Source: Gemmatimonadota bacterium (GTDB lineage: Bacteria; Gemmatimonadota; Gemmatimonadetes; Longimicrobiales; Gaopeijiaceae). Taken from it: a stretch of DNA of 64,000 nucleotides. Position 1 is the stretch's first letter. Each line of letters opens with the position of its first letter. The notes beneath the pieces are model-generated. The model saw only the letters and a program-made list of their open reading frames with translations, ran no database searches and was not told the origin of the DNA. The position numbers were made by a program, and so were the translations under genes. Shown here one piece after another: positions 56,456-64,000 of the stretch. The stretch spans positions 1 through 64,000 of the forward strand of contig JAURER010000001.1 in the NCBI GenBank assembly GCA_030827315.1, read 5' to 3'.

Positions 56456-57288
56456 ACGTCACTGCCACGACTCGGGTCCTGACACTCCTTGGAGACCCCA
56501 TCTCGCACTCGGCCTCTCCGGAGGTCCAGAACGCGGCCTTCCAGGCCGCCGGTGTGGACGGCATCTACGTGGCGGTCCGGTGCGCGTCCGACGACCTCGT
56601 CGGCTTCATGAAGGGGCTCGCCCGGGCCGGGGGCGGAGGGAACGTGACGCTCCCGCACAAGGAGAAGGCCGCGAGTCTGCTGGACGTCCGCAGCGAAGCC
56701 GTCCGGCGGACCGGTGCATGCAACACGTTCTGGGGCGACGAGGAGGGTCGGCTGCACGGAGACAACACCGACGTCGACGGCTTCCGCCGGGCGCTGCGCG
56801 CCTTCATCGGGGGAAACGCCAGAGGCATGCGGGTCCTCCTTCTCGGGGCCGGGGGCGCGGCTCGGGCGGCCCTGCTGGGCCTTCTCGAGGAGGGATCCGA
56901 CGAGGTGCTGATCTTCAACCGCACGCAGGATCGCGCACGCGCTGTTGCGCGTCGGATCGGCGGTGACCGAACCCGCGTGGTACCGGTTCTCCGCGAACTC
57001 GAGCGCGAGAGCTTCGACCTTGTCGTCAATGCGACACGCCTCGGGCTCGACACCAACGACCCGTCCCCCCTCGACCTGAAGATCCTTCAGAGGGCCGGCG
57101 CCGCCATGGATCTGATCTACGGCCGCCACGTGACGCCCTTCGTGCGGTCCGCGGAAGCCGCCGGCGTCCGCAGCACCGACGGGCGTGAGATGCTCGTCCA
57201 GCAGGGCGCCGCCTCGTTCGAGCGCTGGTGGGGGCGCGAAGCGCCGATCGACGCCATGCGCGCGGCCGTAGGGGTGGTCGGGACCTGA
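56452..57288 (+). CDS. aroE: Shikimate dehydrogenase
   Basis: NADPH-dependent step of the aromatic amino acid pathway, reducing dehydroshikimate. 278 residues from ATG 56452. N-terminal substrate domain: LTLLGDPISHSASPEVQNAA and GGNVTLPHKEKAASLLDVRS with the catalytic lysine and GACNTFWGDE. Nucleotide domain: VLLLGAGGAARAALLGLLEE and IFNRTQDRARAVARRIGG; late motifs VVNATRLGLD and GREMLVQQGAASFERWWGRE. Overlaps the phosphatase gene by ATGA. Confidence 0.95.
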   Translation: MNVTATTRVLTLLGDPISHSASPEVQNAAFQAAGVDGIYVAVRCASDDLVGFMKGLARAGGGGNVTLPHKEKAASLLDVRSEAVRRTGACNTFWGDEEGRLHGDNTDVDGFRRALRAFIGGNARGMRVLLLGAGGAARAALLGLLEEGSDEVLIFNRTQDRARAVARRIGGDRTRVVPVLRELERESFDLVVNATRLGLDTNDPSPLDLKILQRAGAAMDLIYGRHVTPFVRSAEAAGVRSTDGREMLVQQGAASFERWWGREAPIDAMRAAVGVVGT

Positions 57289-57317
57289 CGGCGGGCACGG
57301 CGATCCGACGCGAGATC

Positions 57318-58082
57318 GTGGCTACGCTCCTCGACCTCCTTCTCCCGTGCGGATGTGTCGTCTGCCGGTGCTGGATCCCGCGCGCCGGAGGTGCCGACGC
57401 GGCGGCTCGCCCGCGCCTCTGCCCGGGGTGTCGCGCGCGCCTGCTCCCTCCGAGCTGGCCGCGCTGCCCCCGTTGCCACAGACCCGGAGGTACGGGGCGT
57501 GCCCCGGCGCCGGACTGCCTCGAGTGCCGCGCGTGGCCGGATGCGCTCGCCCGGGCGCGCTTCGCGTTCGTCCTTCGCGAACCGGCCTCGGACCTGGTGC
57601 ACGCACTGAAGTACGGGGGGTGGAGCGGTCTGGCACCGTTCATGGGTGATGCCATCGCCGGCGCCCTGGCGCCTGACGCTGCACCCGGGTCGATCGTCGT
57701 GGCGGTGCCCACCACGCGCCGGCGCGAGCATGAGCGGGGGTACAACCAGGCCGCACTCCTCGCCGACCGGGTGGCGGCCCGCCTCGGCACGCCGCGCATC
57801 GACGCCCTCCTGCGTCCCGGCGAGGGGGCTTCCCAGACGGACCTCGCTCCCGACGCCCGACGGGAGAACGTGCGGGAAGCGTTCGCCGGAAATCCGGAGG
57901 TGGTCGATGCGATCTCCGGGCGTCACGTCCTTCTCGTCGACGACGTGCTGACCACGGGCGCCACCGCGGGTGCCGCGGCGGTCGTTCTTTCGGGTGCGGG
58001 CGCTCGCTCCGTGACCCTCGGCGCCTTCGCTCGGGCGCTTCCCACGGCGGCCCCGGGCGATGCCCGTGCGAGGGCCGCCTGA
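57318..58082 (+). CDS. comF: ComF-family phosphoribosyltransferase-like protein
   Basis: ComF-type protein, linked to DNA uptake in competent bacteria. 254 residues from GTG 57318. The N-terminal zinc-ribbon has cysteine pairs CGCVVCRC and LCPGCRARLLPPSWPRCPRC, then CLECRAW. The phosphoribosyltransferase domain has the loop VAVPTTRRREHERGYNQAAL and the PRPP motif VLLVDDVLTTGATAGAAAVV. A longer frame back to 57228 overlaps aroE by 61 bp and is less likely. Its start is 29 bases past aroE. No other competence gene is nearby, so function is by family only. Confidence 0.92.
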   Translation: MATLLDLLLPCGCVVCRCWIPRAGGADAAARPRLCPGCRARLLPPSWPRCPRCHRPGGTGRAPAPDCLECRAWPDALARARFAFVLREPASDLVHALKYGGWSGLAPFMGDAIAGALAPDAAPGSIVVAVPTTRRREHERGYNQAALLADRVAARLGTPRIDALLRPGEGASQTDLAPDARRENVREAFAGNPEVVDAISGRHVLLVDDVLTTGATAGAAAVVLSGAGARSVTLGAFARALPTAAPGDARARAA

Positions 58083-58097
58083 GAGGTCGGATACGGT

Positions 58098-58103
58098 TAT
58101 AAT
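58098..58103 (+). promoter_or_regulatory. Consensus -10 box upstream of gap
   Basis: A perfect TATAAT at 58098-58103 in GC-rich sequence, 54 bases before the gap ATG. No good -35 was found 17 bases upstream (the region is CCTGAGAGG). It probably marks the promoter of the gap operon. Confidence 0.5.
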
Positions 58104-58139
58104 TCGGGAGTCACCTTGAACCGGTCCATCACCCTGTAG

Positions 58140-59168
<1,029 letters not shown>

Positions 59169-59177
59169 GACGTCGTG

Positions 59178-59205
59178 TGTAACCCCTGGCGCGGGGGTGG
59201 CGTAA
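59178..59205 (+). promoter_or_regulatory. Putative ECF-type promoter before the sigma gene
   Basis: TGTAACC (59178-59184) and CGTAA (59201-59205) are separated by 16 bases, the spacing and base pattern of ECF promoters (AAC-type -35, CGT-type -10). The -10 ends 10 bases before the sigma gene's ATG, so a start site there would make the message almost leaderless. The arrangement suggests autoregulation. It is a pattern match only. Confidence 0.45.
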
Positions 59206-59215
59206 GAGGGGGGTG

Positions 59216-59809
59216 ATGCGAACGGAACAGGACGTGACCCCGAAAGGGGCCGAGCCGCGGCACGCCCGCCCGGAAGCACCGCTCCCGAGCGATTTCGAGG
59301 CGTGGTACGTGGAGCACCGGAGTGCGGTGTACCGCTACGTCCGCTTCAGGGTGGCGACACGCGAGGCGGCGGAGGACGTGACTTCGGTGGTCTTCATGAA
59401 AGCGCTGAAGTCGTTCCCGCGCTACGACGAGGCGAAGGCCGCGCCGCGGACGTGGCTGCTTCGCATCGCGCGCAACGCCGTCACGGACCATCTGCGCGCG
59501 CTCCAGAGGCGAGGCTCCCTCCACGTGTCACTGGACAGCATACCGGATCTCGTCGCGGACGTCCCCTCGCACGACGAGCGGGTGATTCGCCAGGAACGCA
59601 TCCAGAAGCTCCTCAACGGGAGCCGTACGCTGCGCCAGGCCGATCAGGAGATCCTGAGCCTGCGCTTCGGTGCGGGGCTCGACAACGCCGAGATCGCCGA
59701 GCACCTGCGGATCAGCAACAACGCGGTCGCGGTCCGTCTGCACCGCGCGTTGAAGCGACTCAGGATTTCCGTGGAGCGGTCGGCCCCCGAGTCGATGGAT
59801 CCGAGATGA
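59216..59809 (+). CDS. ECF-family RNA polymerase sigma factor
   Basis: Extracytoplasmic-function sigma factor of 197 residues. Region 2: FEAWYVEHRSAVYRYVRFRV, VATREAAEDVTSVVFMKALK (with the AEDxTSxVF core) and TWLLRIARNAVTDHLRALQR. Region 4: LRQADQEILSLRFGAGLDNA and EIAEHLRISNNAVAVRLHRA (helix-turn-helix). A GTG at 59213 directly precedes the chosen ATG at 59216. The stop overlaps the downstream TonB/TPR gene by ATGA, the place where an anti-sigma gene is often found. An ECF-type promoter motif lies directly before it. Confidence 0.95.
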   Translation: MRTEQDVTPKGAEPRHARPEAPLPSDFEAWYVEHRSAVYRYVRFRVATREAAEDVTSVVFMKALKSFPRYDEAKAAPRTWLLRIARNAVTDHLRALQRRGSLHVSLDSIPDLVADVPSHDERVIRQERIQKLLNGSRTLRQADQEILSLRFGAGLDNAEIAEHLRISNNAVAVRLHRALKRLRISVERSAPESMDPR

Positions 59810-61920
59810 TGGAACGAAGGCATCCGAGTGAGGAGCCTCTTCCCGAGGAGCTGCGCGGACTTCACGATGAGCTCTCGGCATTCCGATGCGAGGAGAGACC
59901 GTCGTTCGGTCCCGAACTGCGCTCCGAACTCGCGCGCGCCTGGGCCGAAGAGAGTGTCCGTCGGTCGGCGCCGTGGTCCCGGCACCTGGCCACCGCTGCC
60001 GTGGTCGCGCTGCTGGTCGGAGGAGCGGCGGTGCCGGGTGCCCGCGCCTCCATCGTGCGATTCATCGGTTCGATCGGTCGCCCCGGCGTCGAGGCCGGAA
60101 CACCGACACCCGACGAGGCCAAGCTGGAGGTGACCGAGCCGGGGGCCGCCGAGCGTATCAGCCGGCGCGAGCCTTCAGGGACGGAGCCGGCGACCATGGC
60201 CGCCGTGGCTCCGGCCAGCGGCCCCGCGGCGTCGTCGAACGAGCCCGTCATGGTTGCCCCGGAGATGCTCGGCCGGGTCGCGACGGAGGAACTCCTGCAG
60301 TCGGTGTACCCGCTCGCGCTGCAGCGGCGGGGCGTGGGTGGTACCGTCTGGCTGCGGCTCTGGGTCGACGACCGGGGCCGACCCGTGGACGCAGGGATCT
60401 CGCGTTCCAGCGGCGTGGACGAGCTCGACGACGCGGCCCTGCGCGCAGCGCCCGGCTTCGTGTTCACGCCCGCCCTGCAGGATGGACGTCCGGTGGCCAC
60501 GTGGATCGAGTTTCCGGTGCTGTTCGAGCCCGACCCAACCGAGGCGCATGCTCCCGGTCGTATCCTGCAGCCCTTGGTGGATCCACTCAGTCTGCCGACG
60601 GTCCCGCGGGCCGACTGGTGGCAGCTGAGCGAGCCACTCGACCTCGAGCGCCTGCCCGAAGCCGGGGACATCGCCGACGCGGACGCGTCGGCGCGTGACC
60701 GGGCGGCAGCCCTCCTGGAAGCGGCCCTCTCGCAGACCGACGTCGCCCGGCGGTACGGGCCGGCCCCGTCGATCCTGCGCGGGGAGGCTTCCGGCCGCAT
60801 GGCGCCGACCGAGTGGCGGGAAGCCGTGAGCGGCGCGCTCGTGGAGGCCATCGACCTCGGAATGGAGAACCCGGCGTCGCTGCTGGCCCTCGGCCGGATC
60901 CGCATCCGCCAGGGACTCCGTGGCGAAGCGCGCTCACTCTTCGAACGCGGGCTCCGAATGACGCTCCGTGAGCCATCGCTCACGGACGCGTGGCTCGTGG
61001 CCGAGCTGCACTTCGAGCGCGGATCGTTGCTGCGTGACCGTTGGCTCGGGAGCCGGGAAGTCGGGCGCGTGCGCTCCGAGGCGTTCGCGGGGGCGCAGTG
61101 CCCGGCGGCGCGCCTCTCGGGTGGCGCCGGCGCCGGGTACGCGAGCGTTGAGCGTCTCGTGGCATGGAACTACCTGTGTCCGACCGCGATGGCCCACGTA
61201 TTCGGGGGCGGCTACGAACCGGCGAACACGGGAAGCGCGGGTGACCTCTCGCTCATGATGGCCTCGCTGCATGCGGCCATCGAGGTGTATCCGGCCCACG
61301 TCGGAGCCAACACGGATCTCCTCGTGACGCTCGCGATGTACGAGCGGTGGGACGACGTGCTGTCCGGTGCGCGCCGGTTCACCCGCGTCAGCGGCGGGCA
61401 CCCGGACGGCCTCCTCCTCGCCGGCCTGGCGTTGCAGCAAATCGGCCGCGCGGCGGAGGCGCGGGAGCACTTCGAAGCCGCGCTGGAGCGGATGCCGCAC
61501 GCCGACGCGGCGGATCTCACCGACCTGCGCGAGCTGCTCGGAAGCGCCGAGCGCGCCCTGTACGTGCGCCTGGCGCCGGCCGAGCGGACCGCCTGGGAAG
61601 ACGACTACTGGCGGACGCGGGGCCGTGGCGCGTCCGAGGCCGGAGACGCGCGCTGGGTCGAGCACCTCGCGCGGGCCGCCTTCGCACGTCTGCGCTTCGG
61701 TACGCCCTTTGGCGATGCGGGCGAGGTGTGGGTACGTTTCGGGCGACCCGACAACGTCCACATCGTCGACGACGGCTCGGGCCGGCTGACCGAGTTCTGG
61801 GACTACGGCAGCGGCCCCGACATCACCTTCGTCCGCTGGGTCTCCTCGAAGAGGACGGAACTCACGCCCGAAGGGCGTGCGTACGTCGACGACCTGGGGA
61901 AGATTTATCCTCCACAGTGA
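59806..61920 (+). CDS. Membrane protein with TonB C-terminal, TPR-like and GWxTD-like regions
   Basis: Unusual 704-residue protein. Residues 1-58 are charged and soluble, like a short anti-sigma segment (PLPEELRGLHDELSAFRCEE) but without the zinc motif. Residues 61-80 are one membrane helix (LATAAVVALLVGGAAVPGAR). Residues about 85-155 are a linker. Residues about 160-242 are a TonB C-terminal domain (YPLALQRRGVGGTVWLRLWV, then SGVDELDDAALRAAPGFVFT). Residues about 260-580 are helical, TPR-like (ESLFERGL-type units; AEAREHFEAALERM). Residues about 588-690 resemble the GWxTD domain (TAWEDDYWR, RLRFGTPFGDAGEVWVRFGR). ATGA couples it to the sigma gene and GTGA to pgk. A role as the sigma factor's membrane partner is inferred. 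Confidence 0.8.
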   Translation: MMERRHPSEEPLPEELRGLHDELSAFRCEERPSFGPELRSELARAWAEESVRRSAPWSRHLATAAVVALLVGGAAVPGARASIVRFIGSIGRPGVEAGTPTPDEAKLEVTEPGAAERISRREPSGTEPATMAAVAPASGPAASSNEPVMVAPEMLGRVATEELLQSVYPLALQRRGVGGTVWLRLWVDDRGRPVDAGISRSSGVDELDDAALRAAPGFVFTPALQDGRPVATWIEFPVLFEPDPTEAHAPGRILQPLVDPLSLPTVPRADWWQLSEPLDLERLPEAGDIADADASARDRAAALLEAALSQTDVARRYGPAPSILRGEASGRMAPTEWREAVSGALVEAIDLGMENPASLLALGRIRIRQGLRGEARSLFERGLRMTLREPSLTDAWLVAELHFERGSLLRDRWLGSREVGRVRSEAFAGAQCPAARLSGGAGAGYASVERLVAWNYLCPTAMAHVFGGGYEPANTGSAGDLSLMMASLHAAIEVYPAHVGANTDLLVTLAMYERWDDVLSGARRFTRVSGGHPDGLLLAGLALQQIGRAAEAREHFEAALERMPHADAADLTDLRELLGSAERALYVRLAPAERTAWEDDYWRTRGRGASEAGDARWVEHLARAAFARLRFGTPFGDAGEVWVRFGRPDNVHIVDDGSGRLTEFWDYGSGPDITFVRWVSSKRTELTPEGRAYVDDLGKIYPPQ

Positions 61921-63128
61921 ACAAGAAGACACTTTCGGAGATCGACGCAGCGTCGCTCCGGGGCCGCACGGTCGTCGTGCGCGCGGATCTGAACGTGCCC
62001 ATCGAGGGCGGTGAGATCACCGACGACCAGCGCATCCGCGCGTCTCTCCAAACGATCCAGACGCTCACCCAAGCGGGCGCGCGCGTCGTGCTCCTTTCGC
62101 ACCTCGGCCGTCCGAAGGGAAAGCCGAGCCCGGACTTCTCGCTCGCGCCCGTCGCGCGGAGGCTCGACGAGCTGCTGGATTGCCCGGTGCGGTTTGTGCC
62201 TCACCCGGACGGACCTGAGGCCGCCGCGGCCGTGGGGGGGCTGTCTGACGGCTCCGTGGCGCTTCTCGAGAACACGCGATTCCTCCCCGGGGACACCGAC
62301 AACGACCCGGGGCTGGCCGCGTCCTGGGCCGCCCTCGGGGACCTCTTCGTGAACGACGCGTTCGGGGCGGCGCACCGAGCCCACGCCTCCACGGCCGGGC
62401 TCGCCGAAGCCATGGTTGCGCGTGGCGGCGAGGCCGTCGCCGGGCATCTCATGGCCCGCGAGCTCCGCTTCCTGGAAGAGGCGCTGCGCGACCCCGAGCG
62501 CCCGTTCGTCGCCATCGTGGGGGGAGCCAAGATCTCTTCGAAGATCGGGGTCATCTCCGCGCTCCTCCCCCGGGTCGACCGGCTCCTGATCGGCGGCGCC
62601 ATGGCCAATACCTTCTTTCGCGCGCTCGGGCTCGACACCGGGGCGTCGCTCGTGGAGGAGGACAGCATCGAGCTCGCACGGCGGCTGATCGAGCAGGGGG
62701 GTGAGCGTCTCGTTCTTCCCGTGGACTGCATCGTGGCCGCGGAACTCGACGCGAACGCCGTCACGCGCGCGGTTGCGCGCGAGGACGTGGGCCCTGGCGA
62801 TCGCATCCTTGACATCGGTCCCGTGACTCGGGAGCGCTTCTCCGACACGGTCCGGGGCGCCCGTTCCATCGTTTGGAACGGCCCGATGGGGGTGTTCGAG
62901 GTGGCTCCCTTCGCCGAAGGTACGGTGCAGGTCGCACGCGCGGTGGCGTCGGCGTGCGACGACGGAGCCATCGGGGTGCTGGGGGGCGGCGACTCGGCCG
63001 CGGCCGCGGAGCGTGCAGGGGTCGTCGACCGACTCACGCACGTATCGACCGGGGGCGGTGCGTCGCTGGAACTTCTGGCCGGCGACGTGCTGCCCGGCGT
63101 GGAATCCCTGACCGACCGGAGCGCGTGA
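61917..63128 (+). CDS. pgk: Phosphoglycerate kinase
   Basis: Glycolytic kinase of 403 residues from GTG 61917, overlapping the TonB/TPR gene by 4 bp. Substrate site TVVVRADLNVPIEGGEITDD and RVVLLSHLGRPKGKPSPDFS; ENTRFLPGDTDNDPGLAASW; hinge AIVGGAKISSKIGVI; nucleotide loop GVLGGGDSAAAAERAGVVDR and VSTGGGASLELLAGDVLPGV. The next gene starts in its stop codon (TGATG). Coupling to the upstream envelope gene is uncommon. Confidence 0.97.
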   Translation: MNKKTLSEIDAASLRGRTVVVRADLNVPIEGGEITDDQRIRASLQTIQTLTQAGARVVLLSHLGRPKGKPSPDFSLAPVARRLDELLDCPVRFVPHPDGPEAAAAVGGLSDGSVALLENTRFLPGDTDNDPGLAASWAALGDLFVNDAFGAAHRAHASTAGLAEAMVARGGEAVAGHLMARELRFLEEALRDPERPFVAIVGGAKISSKIGVISALLPRVDRLLIGGAMANTFFRALGLDTGASLVEEDSIELARRLIEQGGERLVLPVDCIVAAELDANAVTRAVAREDVGPGDRILDIGPVTRERFSDTVRGARSIVWNGPMGVFEVAPFAEGTVQVARAVASACDDGAIGVLGGGDSAAAAERAGVVDRLTHVSTGGGASLELLAGDVLPGVESLTDRSA

Positions 63129-63874
63129 TGGCCGTCATCGCGGGAAACTGGAAAATGCACATGGGTCCGGCGCGCGCGCGCGCGTTCTTCGACGCGCTGG
63201 ACCTGAGCGGCGTCGGTGACGGGCATGACCTCGTCGTCTTTCCGCCCGCCGTGGCCATCGAGGCTGCCGTGGGCGCCGCGAAGCGGGCCGGCGGCCGCGT
63301 CGGCGTGGGTGTCCAGAACCTGTACTGGATGGACGAGGGGGCCTTCACGGGTGAGACGTCGGCACCCATGGCGGTCGAAGCGGGAGCGGGATTCGCGCTC
63401 GTGGGGCACTCGGAGCGCCGGCACCTCTTCGGCGAGTCCGAGGGGGACACCGCGCTGAAGGTGGGCGCCGCGCGGCGACACGGGCTCGTCCCCGTGCTGT
63501 GTGTCGGTGAGACGCTGGACGAACGTAAGGCGGGGCGGGTCGACGAGGTGGTCCTGCGCCAGCTGAACGCGGCGCTTCCGGCCCTGACCTCCGCGGACCG
63601 CCGCTTCTTCGTCGCGTACGAGCCGGTCTGGGCCATCGGTACCGGTGAGACGGCCACGCCCGCCGACGCCTCCGAGGCCCACGCAACCATCCGGGCGCGC
63701 CTCGTCGACGCGCTGGGGCCAGCGGCGGCCGACGTGCCATTGCTCTACGGCGGCTCGGTGAAGCCCGGGAATGCCGCGGAACTGCTGTCGGCCGACGAGG
63801 TCGACGGAGTGCTCGTCGGAGGAGCGAGTCTCGATCCCGCGTCCTTCGCCGCCATCGCGCGGGCAGCGGGATGA
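63128..63874 (+). CDS. tpiA: Triosephosphate isomerase
   Basis: Interconverts dihydroxyacetone phosphate and glyceraldehyde 3-phosphate. 248 residues, ATG sharing one base with the pgk stop. Catalytic Lys in AGNWKMHMG, His in FALVGHSERRHLFGESE, and Glu in FVAYEPVWAIGTGETATPAD; phosphate loop LLYGGSVKPGNAAELLS and DGVLVGGASLDPASF. Follows pgk as in many bacterial operons. Confidence 0.97.
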   Translation: MAVIAGNWKMHMGPARARAFFDALDLSGVGDGHDLVVFPPAVAIEAAVGAAKRAGGRVGVGVQNLYWMDEGAFTGETSAPMAVEAGAGFALVGHSERRHLFGESEGDTALKVGAARRHGLVPVLCVGETLDERKAGRVDEVVLRQLNAALPALTSADRRFFVAYEPVWAIGTGETATPADASEAHATIRARLVDALGPAAADVPLLYGGSVKPGNAAELLSADEVDGVLVGGASLDPASFAAIARAAG

Positions 63875-63886
63875 GGGCCGCCGGGC

Positions 63887-63918
63887 GCCCCGTTGACACC
63901 CCCTCGTGCCCCGTTGAC
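63887..63918 (+). repeat. GCCCCGTTGAC direct repeat between tpiA and secG
   Basis: GCCCCGTTGAC occurs at 63887-63897 and 63908-63918, a 21-bp period, i.e. two helical turns. Both copies contain TTGAC, like a -35 box. No matching -10 was found at 17 bases. It may be a protein-binding site or promoter for secG, or chance. Confidence 0.35.
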
Positions 63919-63954
63919 GTTTAACGCCTTACTCAGACGGAAGACGTGACCACG

Positions 63955-64000
63955 ATGTACGGTTTTCTACTCGCCCTCCTCGTCCTGGACGGCATCTTTC
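63955..64000 (+). CDS. secG: Preprotein translocase subunit SecG, 5' end only
   Basis: The first 15 codons of a gene cut by the right edge, reading MYGFLLALLVLDGIF. This is a hydrophobic N-terminal helix in the place where secG normally follows tpiA. Too short to prove by sequence alone; the call leans on the conserved tpiA-secG order. Confidence 0.6.
   Translation, partial: MYGFLLALLVLDGIF

Overview
The window is a GC-rich chromosomal segment, about two thirds G+C by eye, from a Gram-negative (diderm) bacterium. It has TonB-dependent receptors, a HmuY-type lipoprotein, a LolA-like protein and beta-barrel proteins. These features, together with a GWxTD-like domain, a serine/threonine-kinase remnant of the RYRLERELGRGG type, Asp-Ser-Leu-Ala-rich leaders on exported proteins, GTG starts and many 4-bp ATGA/GTGA gene overlaps, fit Gemmatimonadota best. 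That assignment is an inference. No phage, transposon, CRISPR array or rRNA was seen.

Layout. Positions 1-4.2 kb hold TCA-cycle genes: aconitase (cut by the left edge) and citrate synthase, with a tRNA-Leu(CAA) between them. Positions 4.2-10.8 kb carry an MBL hydrolase, an M1 peptidase and the error-prone polymerase DnaE2. At 11.0 kb lies an OsmC-family gene whose first redox cysteine codon is TGA, followed by a bacterial-type SECIS-like hairpin; this is a candidate selenoprotein and the main find of the window. Positions 11.5-24.2 kb hold metabolism and transport genes: class I aldolase, DUF3127 protein, alcohol dehydrogenase, PLP decarboxylase, MATE exporter, a lectin-like protein/P1 peptidase/sodium symporter operon, and transketolase. 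Positions 24.5-28.0 kb hold a histidine kinase/response regulator pair, a stand-alone membrane protein with a similar membrane layout, and a 50-residue Lys/Pro-rich protein. Positions 28.1-33.3 kb are a five-gene envelope operon (LolA-like protein, two FtsX-type permeases, ATPase, beta-barrel). Positions 33.4-38.2 kb hold mscS, corA and an SOS-type cluster imuB-DUF6504-recX.

Positions 38.8-42.0 kb are a HmuY/TonB-receptor pair. Then follow monomeric isocitrate dehydrogenase, a GCS2-family ligase, leucyl aminopeptidase and an outer-membrane receptor-like protein. Positions 49.2-58.1 kb are a dense housekeeping run: yicC, gmk, rpoZ, coaBC, uracil-DNA glycosylase, dnaB, ispD, a Sua5-type gene, a low-molecular-weight phosphatase, aroE and comF. 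Positions 58.2-64.0 kb carry gap, then an ECF sigma factor and a TonB/TPR/GWxTD-like membrane protein wedged in front of pgk, tpiA and the start of secG.

Connections. DnaE2 and ImuB, parts of one mutasome, lie 26 kb apart but share the same CCGAA direct-repeat motif, with a period of about 11 bp, upstream of their starts; this may be a common damage-response operator. The ECF/TonB module is translationally coupled to pgk, which may tie lower glycolysis to envelope signalling.
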